Source of the DNA: Pedobacter frigoris
GTDB taxonomy: Bacteria > Bacteroidota > Bacteroidia > Sphingobacteriales > Sphingobacteriaceae
Direction: 5' to 3'
Length of the DNA: 64,000 nt
Assembly (NCBI RefSeq): GCF_005116445.1
Contig: NZ_SWBQ01000003.1
Location: forward strand, 496,001 to 560,000
Shown here: positions 15,698-24,756 of the stretch, piece after piece
Position numbering within the stretch: the first letter of the stretch is position 1
Layout of the letters: every line of letters begins with the position of its first letter
The notes under the pieces: model-generated
Databases searched by the model: none
Seen by the model: the letters and a program-made list of their open reading frames with translations, nothing else
What the model was told of the DNA's origin: nothing
Made by a program: the position numbers and the translations under genes

Positions 15698-18600
15698 TTA
15701 AAGCAGCCCCATAGTTAACAGCTTTAGGTGTGTAGTAGCCCCCTGGTGGTTAAGGTCTCTATCCAGTACCTCAACAAACATTTTTTTCGCTTCCGCTGTT
15801 CTTCCGAGTCCGAGATGACCAAGGCCAATCAGATAACAGCAATGGATATGATTTTTTAAATTAAGATCCTGATCAAATACCAGCAGGTCGGGCAGTGAAA
15901 CTGCAAAATAGTCTATTTTGATCTCGTCATGCAGATGCAGCTCACCAAACTGGATAAACCGTTCAAAGATTTCTTTTGCCTTGTCTTTGGCATTCAGCTT
16001 TAACCATGCCAATCCCTGATAGAAGATTTTATCCGGCTGTGGATCATTGTAAAATATGGCCTGAACCGGTTCCGTAATCCCACTCGTAGCAAGTAAAAAC
16101 TCTGCTTCTGCCCGATCTGCAAGCCCTAACTTCTGATAAGCACAACCCTTCAGGTAATTTATATCGTTTTCCTGAGCGCCGTATAACTTCCCTTCTCCCA
16201 GGTTATGAGGATACTCCTCTGCCGCCGAAAGGAACTCCAGTGCTTTTTCATATGCACCTTCCAACAATGACTTTTTAGCCAGCTCAATATGACAAAGCAA
16301 GTATTGTCCAACCACCTTACCTTCGCCGCCCTCCCAGGGATGAAACTGCCTGCTGGCAATAAGTTTCCTGGCCTCTTCGTATAAGCCCAGGTGATTGTAT
16401 AAGGTAATCTTCTCCAGGTACAAATCCTCGCGATAATCAACGAGTTGTGGATATGCCTCCAGTAAAGCCAGGCGTTGGTGCGGTGCATAACCCATTTTTT
16501 TATGCAGCTGATCCAATTCCATAAATACCCTGGCATCTGTGTTATCCAGACTGAAAGCTTTTTCAAGCGTCTGTAATGCACGTTCCGAATCATTCAGATG
16601 GTTCTGATAAGCAAGAGAAAGATTACGATGAGCGGTAGGAAATGTATCATCTATTGCTACAGAATGCTCCCAGCACGTCACTGCATCTTTGTATTGCTGT
16701 TTGCCATACCAGAAATTGCCCAGGTAATAAGGATCCTTTGCATCAGCAGGATTGAACTGAATGGCAGATTGTAATACATTCACATCCTCTATGCGGTGAG
16801 GAAAACAAAAATCTGGCGCTGCATTTTGTCCTTGGGTAAAATACATTTTTGCCAATTGCTCATCTCCCATTTGTATACAGCACCAGCCCATATAATAATA
16901 CACCATTGGGTTTACTGCTGCAGCATTTTCGGCGAGGTACAAAGTCAAAAGTCCTGTCGCATCTTTATATAATCCGGCCTGCGTATAATCCAGTGCACAC
17001 TCAATATAATTATGAACGTCTTTTCGAATCAGTTCCAGGAATTGATTTAAAGATGTTATCGATGCACTTAAATTTCCGGCCTCCTGCAGGAGGATATACT
17101 TTTCATACAGGCAACCGAAATTGAACGGATCAATTACCAGGGATTCTTCAAGGAAAGACATCGCCTCTTTATGTCTTCCCATTTTACGGAGAATTGCCGT
17201 TTTAAGGTGGCGTACAGAATGAGCATGGTAATTACGCAGCAATGATTTATTAACCAGATATAAGGCATCCTCGTAATCTCCTTTTTCTGAAGCAATCCTG
17301 GCTAGAGCAAAGAAACCTGCATCCTGCCAGGCAGCATTCCATGTGGACTTATAAATTGCATCGTAAGCTTCGTCTAACTTTCCCTGCATTTTTAATGACC
17401 AGCCCAGATTATAATAAGGTTCTCCATCATAAGGATTGGGATTACGTGATGTTAAAGTTTGAATGGCTCTGCGGAAGAATGGCTCTGCTACTTCAAATTT
17501 ACCGCGTCTCATGTACCACAACCCCATGGCATTGTTACATCTTATATCACCTGGTTCACGTTTCAATCCTTCATTGTAATAGTCGGTAGCTACATAAGTC
17601 GCATGGCGGTATTGCTCTATGTGCAGTCCATTGAGGTACAATTCTTCTATAGAAGAGATATCAGCAGGATCTTTTGCTGCTGTCGCTGCTGCGGGGATTT
17701 CTTTAGCACCCACTTCCTCGTGTTCGTAACTTACCAACAAACTCCGGTCTTGTTTCTCCACACGTACTTTTATACTTGCCGCTGAGACTTCAGCATTCAG
17801 TTGAATGCTTTTTTCAAAAACTGCTGATGGCGAAAGGTCGAAGCAGCTGCTATCTTCCAACTCTCCGTCTATAAACAGACTTATCATTGCCGAAGGGTAA
17901 GATGAAGTAGCGTATACCTTTATGTCGACGGTATTCCCATTAAGTTCTACATTCAGCATGGCTTCTTTGGTGGCATTCTTTACTGCCCCAACTTTGGCAT
18001 AAGGCATAAAATATTGCTCAAATGTCTTTTCTTCATTAGGTTGCAACCAGGAGAAATCAGGTTGGTTATCTGTAAATACACCTGTCATGAGTTCGATGTA
18101 TGGTCCATCTTCATCTGTCAGGTTCCTATCCCAGGATTGACCAAAATCACCATCGCCCCAGGTCCATTGTTTTTTGCCTGGTGCAACATGATGGTTGGCC
18201 ACATGCAGCATCCCAGCCTGTGTATCGTGTTCATACCCTCCTATAAAATTGTAATCGGATCTGATGGCCATATAAGAAGTCGGCACCGGAATGTTTTTGT
18301 AACGGGAGATGTCCGTTCCTGGTGAATAGTCCTTTTTATAATAAGTACCTGTGGCTATTGGAAAATCTGAAACATCACGCTTTCCATGATCAAAAACAGC
18401 ATATACATCCGGTGGAAAGATCGATTGATAATGATCGTTCACTTTTACTGCCGGATTCGCCCACCACAAAAAAGTTTGCGGAAATGGAGTACGGTTATAA
18501 ACCTTGCCTTTGATTTCGAGGTACGCCTTGTCAGGATATAAGGTAAAACCAGCCATTCCTTTGGTACGGAACATCACTTCAAGTTCATTTACCCATACCG

Positions 18601-19042
18601 TTTTACTGCCGTCAGCATGTGTTTCTATCGTAAAATCCACGGGATCGAAGGTACTTGGACGGTGATGCTGCGGCCAGTTGAATTCTATTCCTCCTGAAAT
18701 CCAGGGACCTGTAAGGCCTACCAGTGCGGGTTTAATGACCTGATTGTAATAGATAAAATCACGATTACGCACTTTATCAAAAGCCCGTTGTATCCTGCCC
18801 CCGAGTTCCGGAAGCACCATAATTTTCAGGTATTCATTTTCAATAAATACTGCTGTATATGCTTTATCTATCTTCTCATCAGATATTTTTTCGATCACGG
18901 GATGTGGGTAGACTGCACCAGTACTCCCCTGATAAACTCTTTTATCCAGAAAAATTGGATTCTTCTCCGGATTACCTGTTTCGTACGTGGGGATAATTAC
19001 CTGTTCCACCCATGCTTTTACTTCCATAGTATTAATTGGCAT
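15698..19042 (-). CDS. DUF5107 and tetratricopeptide-repeat protein of a sugar-utilisation module
   Basis: 1114 residues. Residues ~30-350 form a DUF5107 domain with galactose-mutarotase-like features (LKIMVLPELGGRIQRAFDK, ISGGIEFNWPQHHRP, TFLWWANPAVKVND, WTWGDGDFGQSWDRNL). From ~480 to the end there are many TPR-like helical pairs (GLWYMRRGKFEVAEPFFRRA, YYNLGWSLKMQGKLDEAYDA). No signal peptide, so cytoplasmic. A second in-frame ATG at 19027 (MEVKAW) is an equally good start. It sits 21 bp downstream of a sugar porter gene on the same strand, opposite an AraC regulator. Inferred role: binding or conversion of an imported sugar. Confidence 0.85.
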   Translation of the reverse strand: MPINTMEVKAWVEQVIIPTYETGNPEKNPIFLDKRVYQGSTGAVYPHPVIEKISDEKIDKAYTAVFIENEYLKIMVLPELGGRIQRAFDKVRNRDFIYYNQVIKPALVGLTGPWISGGIEFNWPQHHRPSTFDPVDFTIETHADGSKTVWVNELEVMFRTKGMAGFTLYPDKAYLEIKGKVYNRTPFPQTFLWWANPAVKVNDHYQSIFPPDVYAVFDHGKRDVSDFPIATGTYYKKDYSPGTDISRYKNIPVPTSYMAIRSDYNFIGGYEHDTQAGMLHVANHHVAPGKKQWTWGDGDFGQSWDRNLTDEDGPYIELMTGVFTDNQPDFSWLQPNEEKTFEQYFMPYAKVGAVKNATKEAMLNVELNGNTVDIKVYATSSYPSAMISLFIDGELEDSSCFDLSPSAVFEKSIQLNAEVSAASIKVRVEKQDRSLLVSYEHEEVGAKEIPAAATAAKDPADISSIEELYLNGLHIEQYRHATYVATDYYNEGLKREPGDIRCNNAMGLWYMRRGKFEVAEPFFRRAIQTLTSRNPNPYDGEPYYNLGWSLKMQGKLDEAYDAIYKSTWNAAWQDAGFFALARIASEKGDYEDALYLVNKSLLRNYHAHSVRHLKTAILRKMGRHKEAMSFLEESLVIDPFNFGCLYEKYILLQEAGNLSASITSLNQFLELIRKDVHNYIECALDYTQAGLYKDATGLLTLYLAENAAAVNPMVYYYMGWCCIQMGDEQLAKMYFTQGQNAAPDFCFPHRIEDVNVLQSAIQFNPADAKDPYYLGNFWYGKQQYKDAVTCWEHSVAIDDTFPTAHRNLSLAYQNHLNDSERALQTLEKAFSLDNTDARVFMELDQLHKKMGYAPHQRLALLEAYPQLVDYREDLYLEKITLYNHLGLYEEARKLIASRQFHPWEGGEGKVVGQYLLCHIELAKKSLLEGAYEKALEFLSAAEEYPHNLGEGKLYGAQENDINYLKGCAYQKLGLADRAEAEFLLATSGITEPVQAIFYNDPQPDKIFYQGLAWLKLNAKDKAKEIFERFIQFGELHLHDEIKIDYFAVSLPDLLVFDQDLNLKNHIHCCYLIGLGHLGLGRTAEAKKMFVEVLDRDLNHQGATTHLKLLTMGLL

Positions 19043-19063
19043 TCTTGATAGATATAATATTGA

Positions 19064-20392
19064 TTAGTGTGGTGTAAACACCGATTCCAGCTCTTCCAGG
19101 GTTTTTCCTTTCGTCTCTTTCACTCTCGCTCTTATAAAAAGAAAGCCCAGCACACAGATTCCTGAATACAGGTAAAATGTATAGTCCATGCCTATCCATT
19201 TTGCCAGGACAGGGAACGTAAAAGTGAGTATAAAATAGGCTGCCCATAAACACAATACCGCAATAGACGATGCTGCTCCCCTTACATGATTTGGAAATAT
19301 CTCGGAAATCAAGACCCAGGTAACTGGTCCCAATGAGATGGCATAGGTGCCTATTGCAGCCAGTAAGAATACCCCTACTAATGCTGATTGTACAGAAAGT
19401 AACTGAGCTATAATCACGTACAAAATAGCCAATGCCCCGGCCCCGAATAGCATCAATGGTCTTCTGCCCATTTTATCTACTAAAACCATAGCCAGAAGTG
19501 TAAAAAAGAGATTCACACCACCTATAAACACCGTTTGAAGCAGTTGATCATCCTTAGATGCGCCAATGCTTGCGAAGATATTCGACGGGTAGTTAAAAAC
19601 GACGTTAATACCACAAAACTGTTGAAATACTGCCAGCACAATACCTATCAAAACGGCCGGGAATACTGCCTTTTCAAATATAGCCTTGTAGCTTACCCCC
19701 TGATTGCCTTTCAACGTGGCTTTCATAGTATCTACAGAGCTGATCGAAAAGTCTTTCCCCCCGATTTTCTCCAATACAGCCAATGCCTTATTTTCTTTCC
19801 CAGCTTTGAGTAACCATCTTGGACTTTCCGGCAACCAGGCTACACCAAGGACAAACAGCACCGAAGGCACAGCCCCCAGACCAAACATCCACCTCCAGGC
19901 ATCAGGGCCACTGTTACGCAGCGAATAGTTGATCAGATTGGTCATCAGTATTCCAAGTACAATCGTAAGCTGATTGATACTCACCATTCTGCCCCTGTAT
20001 TGGGCAGGAGAAACTTCTGCGATATACATGGGTGACAACAATGACGCCATCCCTACGCCTATTCCTGCTACAAAACGGGAGGTAATAAATGAATATAGTC
20101 CCGGTGAAAAAGCCATGGCAAGTGAGGATACACCGAAAATAACCGCTGCAAAAAACAGTCCGGGTCTGCGTCCGTATTTATCTGCTACCCGCCCTGCCGT
20201 AAGACAGCCTATAATAGCGCCGAGCGCAAGTGAACCGGTGGCAAAGCCTTCCCAGTATTCATTCAATCCAAACTGATCACGCAAAAATGGCAATGCTCCC
20301 GATATAACGGCAAAATCAAAACCAAACAGATATCCCCCTAATGCGGAGATGAAGGAGATAGACAAAAGATACGAAGTTTTAAACTGCTGCAT
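19064..20392 (-). CDS. Sugar porter family MFS transporter
   Basis: 442 residues with twelve membrane segments. Family signatures are GFDFAVISGAL at ~24-34, RVADKYGRRPG at ~68-78, MYIAEVSPAQYRGRMVSINQ, PESPRWLLKAGK at mid-protein, QQFCGINVVFNYP in helix 7, and DKMGRRPLMLFG. These are the hallmarks of XylE/GalP-type proton-coupled sugar importers in the inner membrane. It is directly upstream of the DUF5107-TPR gene and divergent from an AraC regulator, so it is probably induced by the imported sugar. The exact sugar cannot be read from sequence. Confidence 0.93.
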   Translation of the reverse strand: MQQFKTSYLLSISFISALGGYLFGFDFAVISGALPFLRDQFGLNEYWEGFATGSLALGAIIGCLTAGRVADKYGRRPGLFFAAVIFGVSSLAMAFSPGLYSFITSRFVAGIGVGMASLLSPMYIAEVSPAQYRGRMVSINQLTIVLGILMTNLINYSLRNSGPDAWRWMFGLGAVPSVLFVLGVAWLPESPRWLLKAGKENKALAVLEKIGGKDFSISSVDTMKATLKGNQGVSYKAIFEKAVFPAVLIGIVLAVFQQFCGINVVFNYPSNIFASIGASKDDQLLQTVFIGGVNLFFTLLAMVLVDKMGRRPLMLFGAGALAILYVIIAQLLSVQSALVGVFLLAAIGTYAISLGPVTWVLISEIFPNHVRGAASSIAVLCLWAAYFILTFTFPVLAKWIGMDYTFYLYSGICVLGFLFIRARVKETKGKTLEELESVFTPH

Positions 20393-20521
20393 TTGTAGGT
20401 TTAGGTTAACTATATCAAATTTGAAGTTATATAACTAACAATACAATAGAAATATTTATGAAAGGGATGGACAATATTACGGAATAATCTATATAAATTC
20501 ACAGCGATTAACTGGCATGAA
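20393..20521. promoter_or_regulatory. Divergent control region of the sugar module
   Basis: 129 bp between the sugar porter and the AraC regulator. It holds the 10-bp palindrome TCAAATTTGA (20415-20424) followed by TTATATAA, 23-32 bp upstream of the transporter start. AraC-type regulators often bind such divergent regions, but the binding site here is a guess. Confidence 0.3.
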
Positions 20522-21445
20522 ATGGAGAACGAAACAGCTGACATCAAGAAGAAAGAAGGTTTTAATGGTCAAAAGGCAATTGTATTGCCAAGATCCATTA
20601 TTTCAAAAGATTGTATGACCAACCCCCTGCTCTCTGGTACCTACATCACAGATATAGGATTCTATCCCAAAGCGAAATTTCATTACCGTGAGCGCGACCA
20701 TGGCCTGGACCAATACATCCTCCTGTACTGCATAGATGGAAAAGGCGATGTGAAAATTGAAAAGACTGCTCATACCCTCTCCGCAGGAAATTTCATCATC
20801 ATACCTGCTGAAAAATCTCATGCTTATGCGTCTGACAAGAACAACCCATGGACTATCTACTGGGCGCACTTTAAAGGTCATTTGGTTAAATCTCTGATCA
20901 GACTGTTACTTAAAAGACAGAAGAGCTATAAAGGTTTTGTACAGTTCAACGAGTCCAGGATAAAGCTATTTGATGAGATCTATTCAAACCTGGAAAGAGG
21001 ATACAGCATAGATAACCTCTGCTATGTAAATATCAGTTTCTCCCATTTTCTTTCGTCTTTTATTTTCGATGAGAAATTCAACTATTCCTACAAAAAAAGC
21101 ATGGCTAATCCCGTTGATATTTCTATAGAGTTCATGCAGAAAAACCTGCATGCCACCTTTACGCTTGAGGAAATTGCCAGATCTGTTAATTTATCACCCT
21201 CTCATTTCTCCGCATTATTTAAAGAACAAACGGGTTTTGCCCCAATTAAATATTTCAACCACATTAAAATACAGAAAGCCTGCCAGTACCTTCAGTTTAC
21301 CGACCTCCGAATCAAAGAGATCTCGGCAACACTGGGTATCGACGATCCGTACTATTTTTCCAGGATGTTTTCCAAAATCATGGGTGTCTCGCCACAAGAC
21401 TATAAAGTAAAAAGAGAAATGCTCAGGGAAACAAAGTTTTTATAA
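20522..21445 (+). CDS. AraC-family transcriptional regulator
   Basis: 307 residues. The N-terminal cupin-like sensor domain (~50-130) contains DQYILLYCIDGKGDVKIEK and LSAGNFIIIPAEKSHAYASD. The C-terminal DNA-binding domain (~200-300) has two helix-turn-helix motifs: FTLEEIARSVNLSPSHFSAL and RIKEISATLGIDDPYYFSRM. This is the arrangement of sugar-responsive AraC activators. It is divergent from the sugar porter, which makes that operon the likely target. It is followed after 21 bp by a metallophosphoesterase on the same strand. Confidence 0.92.
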   Translation: MENETADIKKKEGFNGQKAIVLPRSIISKDCMTNPLLSGTYITDIGFYPKAKFHYRERDHGLDQYILLYCIDGKGDVKIEKTAHTLSAGNFIIIPAEKSHAYASDKNNPWTIYWAHFKGHLVKSLIRLLLKRQKSYKGFVQFNESRIKLFDEIYSNLERGYSIDNLCYVNISFSHFLSSFIFDEKFNYSYKKSMANPVDISIEFMQKNLHATFTLEEIARSVNLSPSHFSALFKEQTGFAPIKYFNHIKIQKACQYLQFTDLRIKEISATLGIDDPYYFSRMFSKIMGVSPQDYKVKREMLRETKFL

Positions 21446-21466
21446 CCTTTTAATTCCAAAAGATAG

Positions 21467-22552
21467 ATGCGTAAATTATTACAAAGATTGTTTTCCCCTC
21501 TAATCATCAGACTGGCTAATAAGTACTCATCAAGACCGGACAGTAACCGCGTGCATAAGGCGCTATCTGCATTATATGATGGTATATTGAAGCATCCAGG
21601 AAAACGGGGCCAACTTATTGAACTTGGGAATACTCACCGGATTATCTTGTTTTCTGACCAGCACAAAGGAAACCGCAGCCACCGGGACGACTTTGCACTT
21701 TGCGAGCAAAATTACCTTGCGGCACTGTCTTACTACAATAAGCTGGATTTTCTGTACTGTAACATGGGCGACAGTGAAGAGCTTTGGAAAAACATGCTGC
21801 TCCAGGTTATAAAACACAACAAGGAAACTTTTGAAGCGGAAAAACGCTTTCTGGAGCGCAATGCTTACATTAAGCTTTTTGGCAATCATGACCTGTATTG
21901 GGATAATGATCCACTGGCAGGGTTTACATTGGAAAAAGTATATGGGACTAAAATCCGTATTTATGAAGGGATAATTTTCAATATACCAGTCAAAGATCAG
22001 CTACTCACCATCATGCTTACTCACGGACACCAGGGAGACCTTCAAAGTGATGGCAACTGGTTTAGCAAGTGGTTCGTTTCCAATGTATGGGGACCTATCC
22101 AGGGTTTTCTACGCATCAATCCCAACACACCTGCTTTTGACAACCAGCTTAAATCCGAACACAACCAGATCATGTACGACTGGACTGCAAAACAAACCAA
22201 TCTTGCATTGATCACAGGTCATACCCACCAGCCGGTGTTTAACTCTCTGACCCACCTGGAGCGTACTTACATCAGGCTCGATGAAGCAAGAAAAAATGGC
22301 GATAAGGCCACTGTACAAAAATTGGAAGCAGAGCTTCTGGCCGGGAAAATCAGCGGCAATACTTCCCCCCGGTTGGAATACTCCAAAAATACCTACTTCA
22401 ATACCGGTTGCTGTTGCTTTAATGATGGAGATATTACCGGGATAGAATTAGAGGATGGAAAAATCAGGCTCATTGAATGGAAAAAGGACATCAATGATAT
22501 CCCACAGCGTATCATTCTGGAAGAAACCACACTTGAAAACCTATTAGGTTAA
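21467..22552 (+). CDS. Calcineurin-like metallophosphoesterase
   Basis: 361 residues with the complete two-metal motif series: FSDQHKG (D64, H66), GDSEE (~101), GNHD (139-142), THGHQGD (~185) and GHTHQP (~246). No signal peptide or membrane segment. The N-terminal ~45 residues are a basic helical extension. An insertion with NPNTPAFDNQLKSEHNQIMY precedes the last motif. The family hydrolyses phosphomonoesters, phosphodiesters or nucleotides; the substrate cannot be told. It follows the araC-type gene by 21 bp and may be co-transcribed with it, though a functional link is not evident. Confidence 0.9.
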   Translation: MRKLLQRLFSPLIIRLANKYSSRPDSNRVHKALSALYDGILKHPGKRGQLIELGNTHRIILFSDQHKGNRSHRDDFALCEQNYLAALSYYNKLDFLYCNMGDSEELWKNMLLQVIKHNKETFEAEKRFLERNAYIKLFGNHDLYWDNDPLAGFTLEKVYGTKIRIYEGIIFNIPVKDQLLTIMLTHGHQGDLQSDGNWFSKWFVSNVWGPIQGFLRINPNTPAFDNQLKSEHNQIMYDWTAKQTNLALITGHTHQPVFNSLTHLERTYIRLDEARKNGDKATVQKLEAELLAGKISGNTSPRLEYSKNTYFNTGCCCFNDGDITGIELEDGKIRLIEWKKDINDIPQRIILEETTLENLLG

Positions 22553-22712
22553 GCCATTTCCCATTGATGTCCCTCTATCCATACCAATCGCGATCGTATC
22601 ATTCTAACTATTTGCTTAAACACACGAATTATCTAGCTAATGCCATTTATTAAAGTTATATTCACTAACAATCATAACTCGTTCTGAGTAAGGTGAAGAA
22701 ACCCTAAAAAAA

Positions 22713-23030
22713 ATGACAGCTAGAGAAATTGCACAGCAAGCCAAATTATTTCAGTTTGAGCTCAATAGTGCCAAATACGAATATAGTTTTTCGAGCACAG
22801 ACAGCTGGATTTTCCACCAGTCTACTGCCAGTGAAAAACTGGCTCTGGAACAAAAATTTTATCCTGTGCTTTTCGTAAAGTGTGAATATGAAGATCTCGC
22901 CAGTCTCGCGGGCATCTTTATTCCGGCTGAAGAAGGAGCAGGTAAAGAGCAGAATAAATCTCAGCTACTCGCCAATTCCAAAGATCGTATATACCTCGTT
23001 GCCCATTGTGATACCAAGCTGAAATACTAA
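22713..23030 (+). CDS. Small hypothetical protein
   Basis: 105 residues, not recognised. It starts TAREIAQQAKLFQFELNSAK, is mixed alpha/beta by appearance, and has two cysteines (KCEYED and AHCDTK). No signal peptide or membrane segment. It stands alone between a rightward phosphoesterase and the leftward blaR1-like gene, with only 13 bp to the latter's stop. Codon use looks like its neighbours, so it is probably a real cytosolic protein. Confidence 0.6.
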   Translation: MTAREIAQQAKLFQFELNSAKYEYSFSSTDSWIFHQSTASEKLALEQKFYPVLFVKCEYEDLASLAGIFIPAEEGAGKEQNKSQLLANSKDRIYLVAHCDTKLKY

Positions 23031-23043
23031 GCCAAAAGCCTAT

Positions 23044-24327
23044 TTAAGACTTCTTTGGTTTAGACACGATCAGGATCACACCATTTTTTCCCCGTTCTCC
23101 ATAATTAGTGGTAGCAGATTCATTTTTCAGAACTGTAATGGATTCAATGTCGTTAGGACTGATAACATTCACCGAAGCTACTTCAACCCCGTCTAGAATG
23201 TATAGCGGTTGAGTGGTTGAATTTATGGTTTTAAGTGGCAAGGGTCGTTCGATCAGGTTTGTTGTATCCGGTACTACTGTATTCATTTCATGCTCATCAG
23301 GCAGTTTGGTGATGGCAATTTCTTGTCCAACCTGAGTAATTGCCGGTTTATTTTCAACAGCAGGTAGATTAGCCGCTTTCTTATGCTGACCAGTTTTCGG
23401 AGCCGGTGTCAACTTAGACGTATCTACCAGAGGTTTGTACTGAGTTTCAGCAGATTTCTGAGACGCGATGATAATAAAATCAGGCTCTGCAAAAGCCCAT
23501 AAAAAAACTGACAATGCCGGCAACAGGATCACTGTTGTGAGTTTCTTCATGGATGAAGAAGCAGGTTTCATCATCATCTTTACACGTTTCAGCTTATCGT
23601 AGTGAGAGAAGGAACTGGCCAAAGCAAATACAGGAGTACCGAGACTATGGTTTATCAATGCGGCACGATAAATCGCTGCAGAATTGCCTTTATCAAGCAC
23701 CGCTGTATCAGCTAAAAACTCATGATTTTGTTTGATCAAATGCAGGTATAACCAGGATAAAGGATTAAACCAGTGAATGGCACAAAATAATTGAACAACC
23801 AGCAAATCAATCCAGTGTTGCTGGTTTACATGTGCAAACTCATGCTCCAGGATCAGTTTCTTTTCAACTTCTGAAGTTTCGGCGGCACTGTCTATGATGA
23901 TGTAATTAAAGACTGAAAATGAGGTTTTGAATGCAGGTGTTTTCACCAATTTATAACCTTCTAAAGACGTATAACCGTATTTACTGATTATTTCTTTTAT
24001 CCGGCTCAGACCTATAAAATGTCTGATCATCAAAAAACAAATCCCCAGCACATAGGTAACCAATACTGCGTAAAGCCAGAAATTGCTGCCTTTCTCTTCA
24101 ATTGAGATGGCTTGCTGTGGTAAGGACATGACGTCTGGAGAAGCAGGAATGCTTACCGTGTAGGTATAGGTATAAAATGGAAGCGCCACTGCGCAGAGCA
24201 AACCACTGAGCAAAAAATACCTGTTGAACTTATAAAAAGTCTCATTTTTTAAAAAACACCAGTAAATTCCCGAAAATACGGCAATACATAATGTAGATTT
24301 TAGAAGGTAAGTCGCCAGCTGTTCCAT
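23044..24327 (-). CDS. BlaR1/MecR1-like M56 membrane metallopeptidase with TonB-plug-like tail
   Basis: 427 residues. Four membrane segments (near 5-22, 37-56, 84-104 and ~265-280) flank a cytosolic zinc protease of the M56 family. HEFAHVNQQH gives HExxH at H162/H166 and HEFLADTAV supplies the downstream acidic ligand. The C-terminal ~60 residues (LYILDGVEVASVNVISPNDI ... YGERGKNGVILI) resemble the plug segment of TonB-dependent receptors. Known: BlaR1-type proteins sense a signal and inactivate BlaI. The gene is 6 bp downstream of blaI. The plug-like tail is common in Bacteroidota homologues; its role is not known. Confidence 0.88.
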   Translation of the reverse strand: MEQLATYLLKSTLCIAVFSGIYWCFLKNETFYKFNRYFLLSGLLCAVALPFYTYTYTVSIPASPDVMSLPQQAISIEEKGSNFWLYAVLVTYVLGICFLMIRHFIGLSRIKEIISKYGYTSLEGYKLVKTPAFKTSFSVFNYIIIDSAAETSEVEKKLILEHEFAHVNQQHWIDLLVVQLFCAIHWFNPLSWLYLHLIKQNHEFLADTAVLDKGNSAAIYRAALINHSLGTPVFALASSFSHYDKLKRVKMMMKPASSSMKKLTTVILLPALSVFLWAFAEPDFIIIASQKSAETQYKPLVDTSKLTPAPKTGQHKKAANLPAVENKPAITQVGQEIAITKLPDEHEMNTVVPDTTNLIERPLPLKTINSTTQPLYILDGVEVASVNVISPNDIESITVLKNESATTNYGERGKNGVILIVSKPKKS

Positions 24328-24333
24328 AATACC

Positions 24334-24714
24334 TTATTTTTCTTTATTCAATTCATCTCTGGTATCTTTTATTAAAAGATCCAGTTCCTCAATACTGTAA
24401 TTATTTTCCTTTGCAAAAAAAGAAGCCATGCTTGCAAATGAATTGTTAAAATAGTTTTTCAGTAATCCAGATAACTGACTTTTTGAATAAACTTCTTTTG
24501 CAATCAAAGGTGTGTATATGTTGGTCCTGCCTAAATTATCATGGGCAGCAAAACCTTTATTTTCCAATATGGTCAGTACAGTTGATACTGTAGTCCTCGC
24601 CGGCTTTGGATCTTCCATCTGATCACGTATATCTTGCACGCTACCCGAGCCTAATGTCCACAGTGCTTGCATGATCTGTTCTTCTGCCTTTGTCAATTGT
24701 GATGTTTTCTCCAT
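24334..24714 (-). CDS. BlaI/MecI/CopY-family repressor
   Basis: 126 residues. The winged-helix N-terminal half is typical: LTKAEEQIMQALWTLGSGSVQDI, then ARTTVSTVLTILENKGF. A C-terminal dimerisation helix pair follows with the protease-sensitive region expected for BlaI. It is 6 bp ahead of the blaR1-like gene. A 16-bp dyad (GACTA-N6-TAGAC) begins 17 bp upstream of its ATG, which would give autoregulation. Similar dyads stand before the GLPGLI/receptor operon. Target is probably not beta-lactamase here. Confidence 0.92.
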   Translation of the reverse strand: MEKTSQLTKAEEQIMQALWTLGSGSVQDIRDQMEDPKPARTTVSTVLTILENKGFAAHDNLGRTNIYTPLIAKEVYSKSQLSGLLKNYFNNSFASMASFFAKENNYSIEELDLLIKDTRDELNKEK

Positions 24715-24730
24715 AACGTTATAAATATAT

Positions 24731-24746
24731 GACTATTTTTATAGAC
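24731..24746. promoter_or_regulatory. Candidate BlaI operator upstream of blaI
   Basis: GACTA-N6-TAGAC, one mismatch from the perfect GTCTA-N6-TAGAC dyads at 28278-28293 and 28317-28332. It ends 32 bp and starts 17 bp before the blaI ATG. Confidence 0.55.
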
Positions 24747-24756
24747 AACAAAACAA

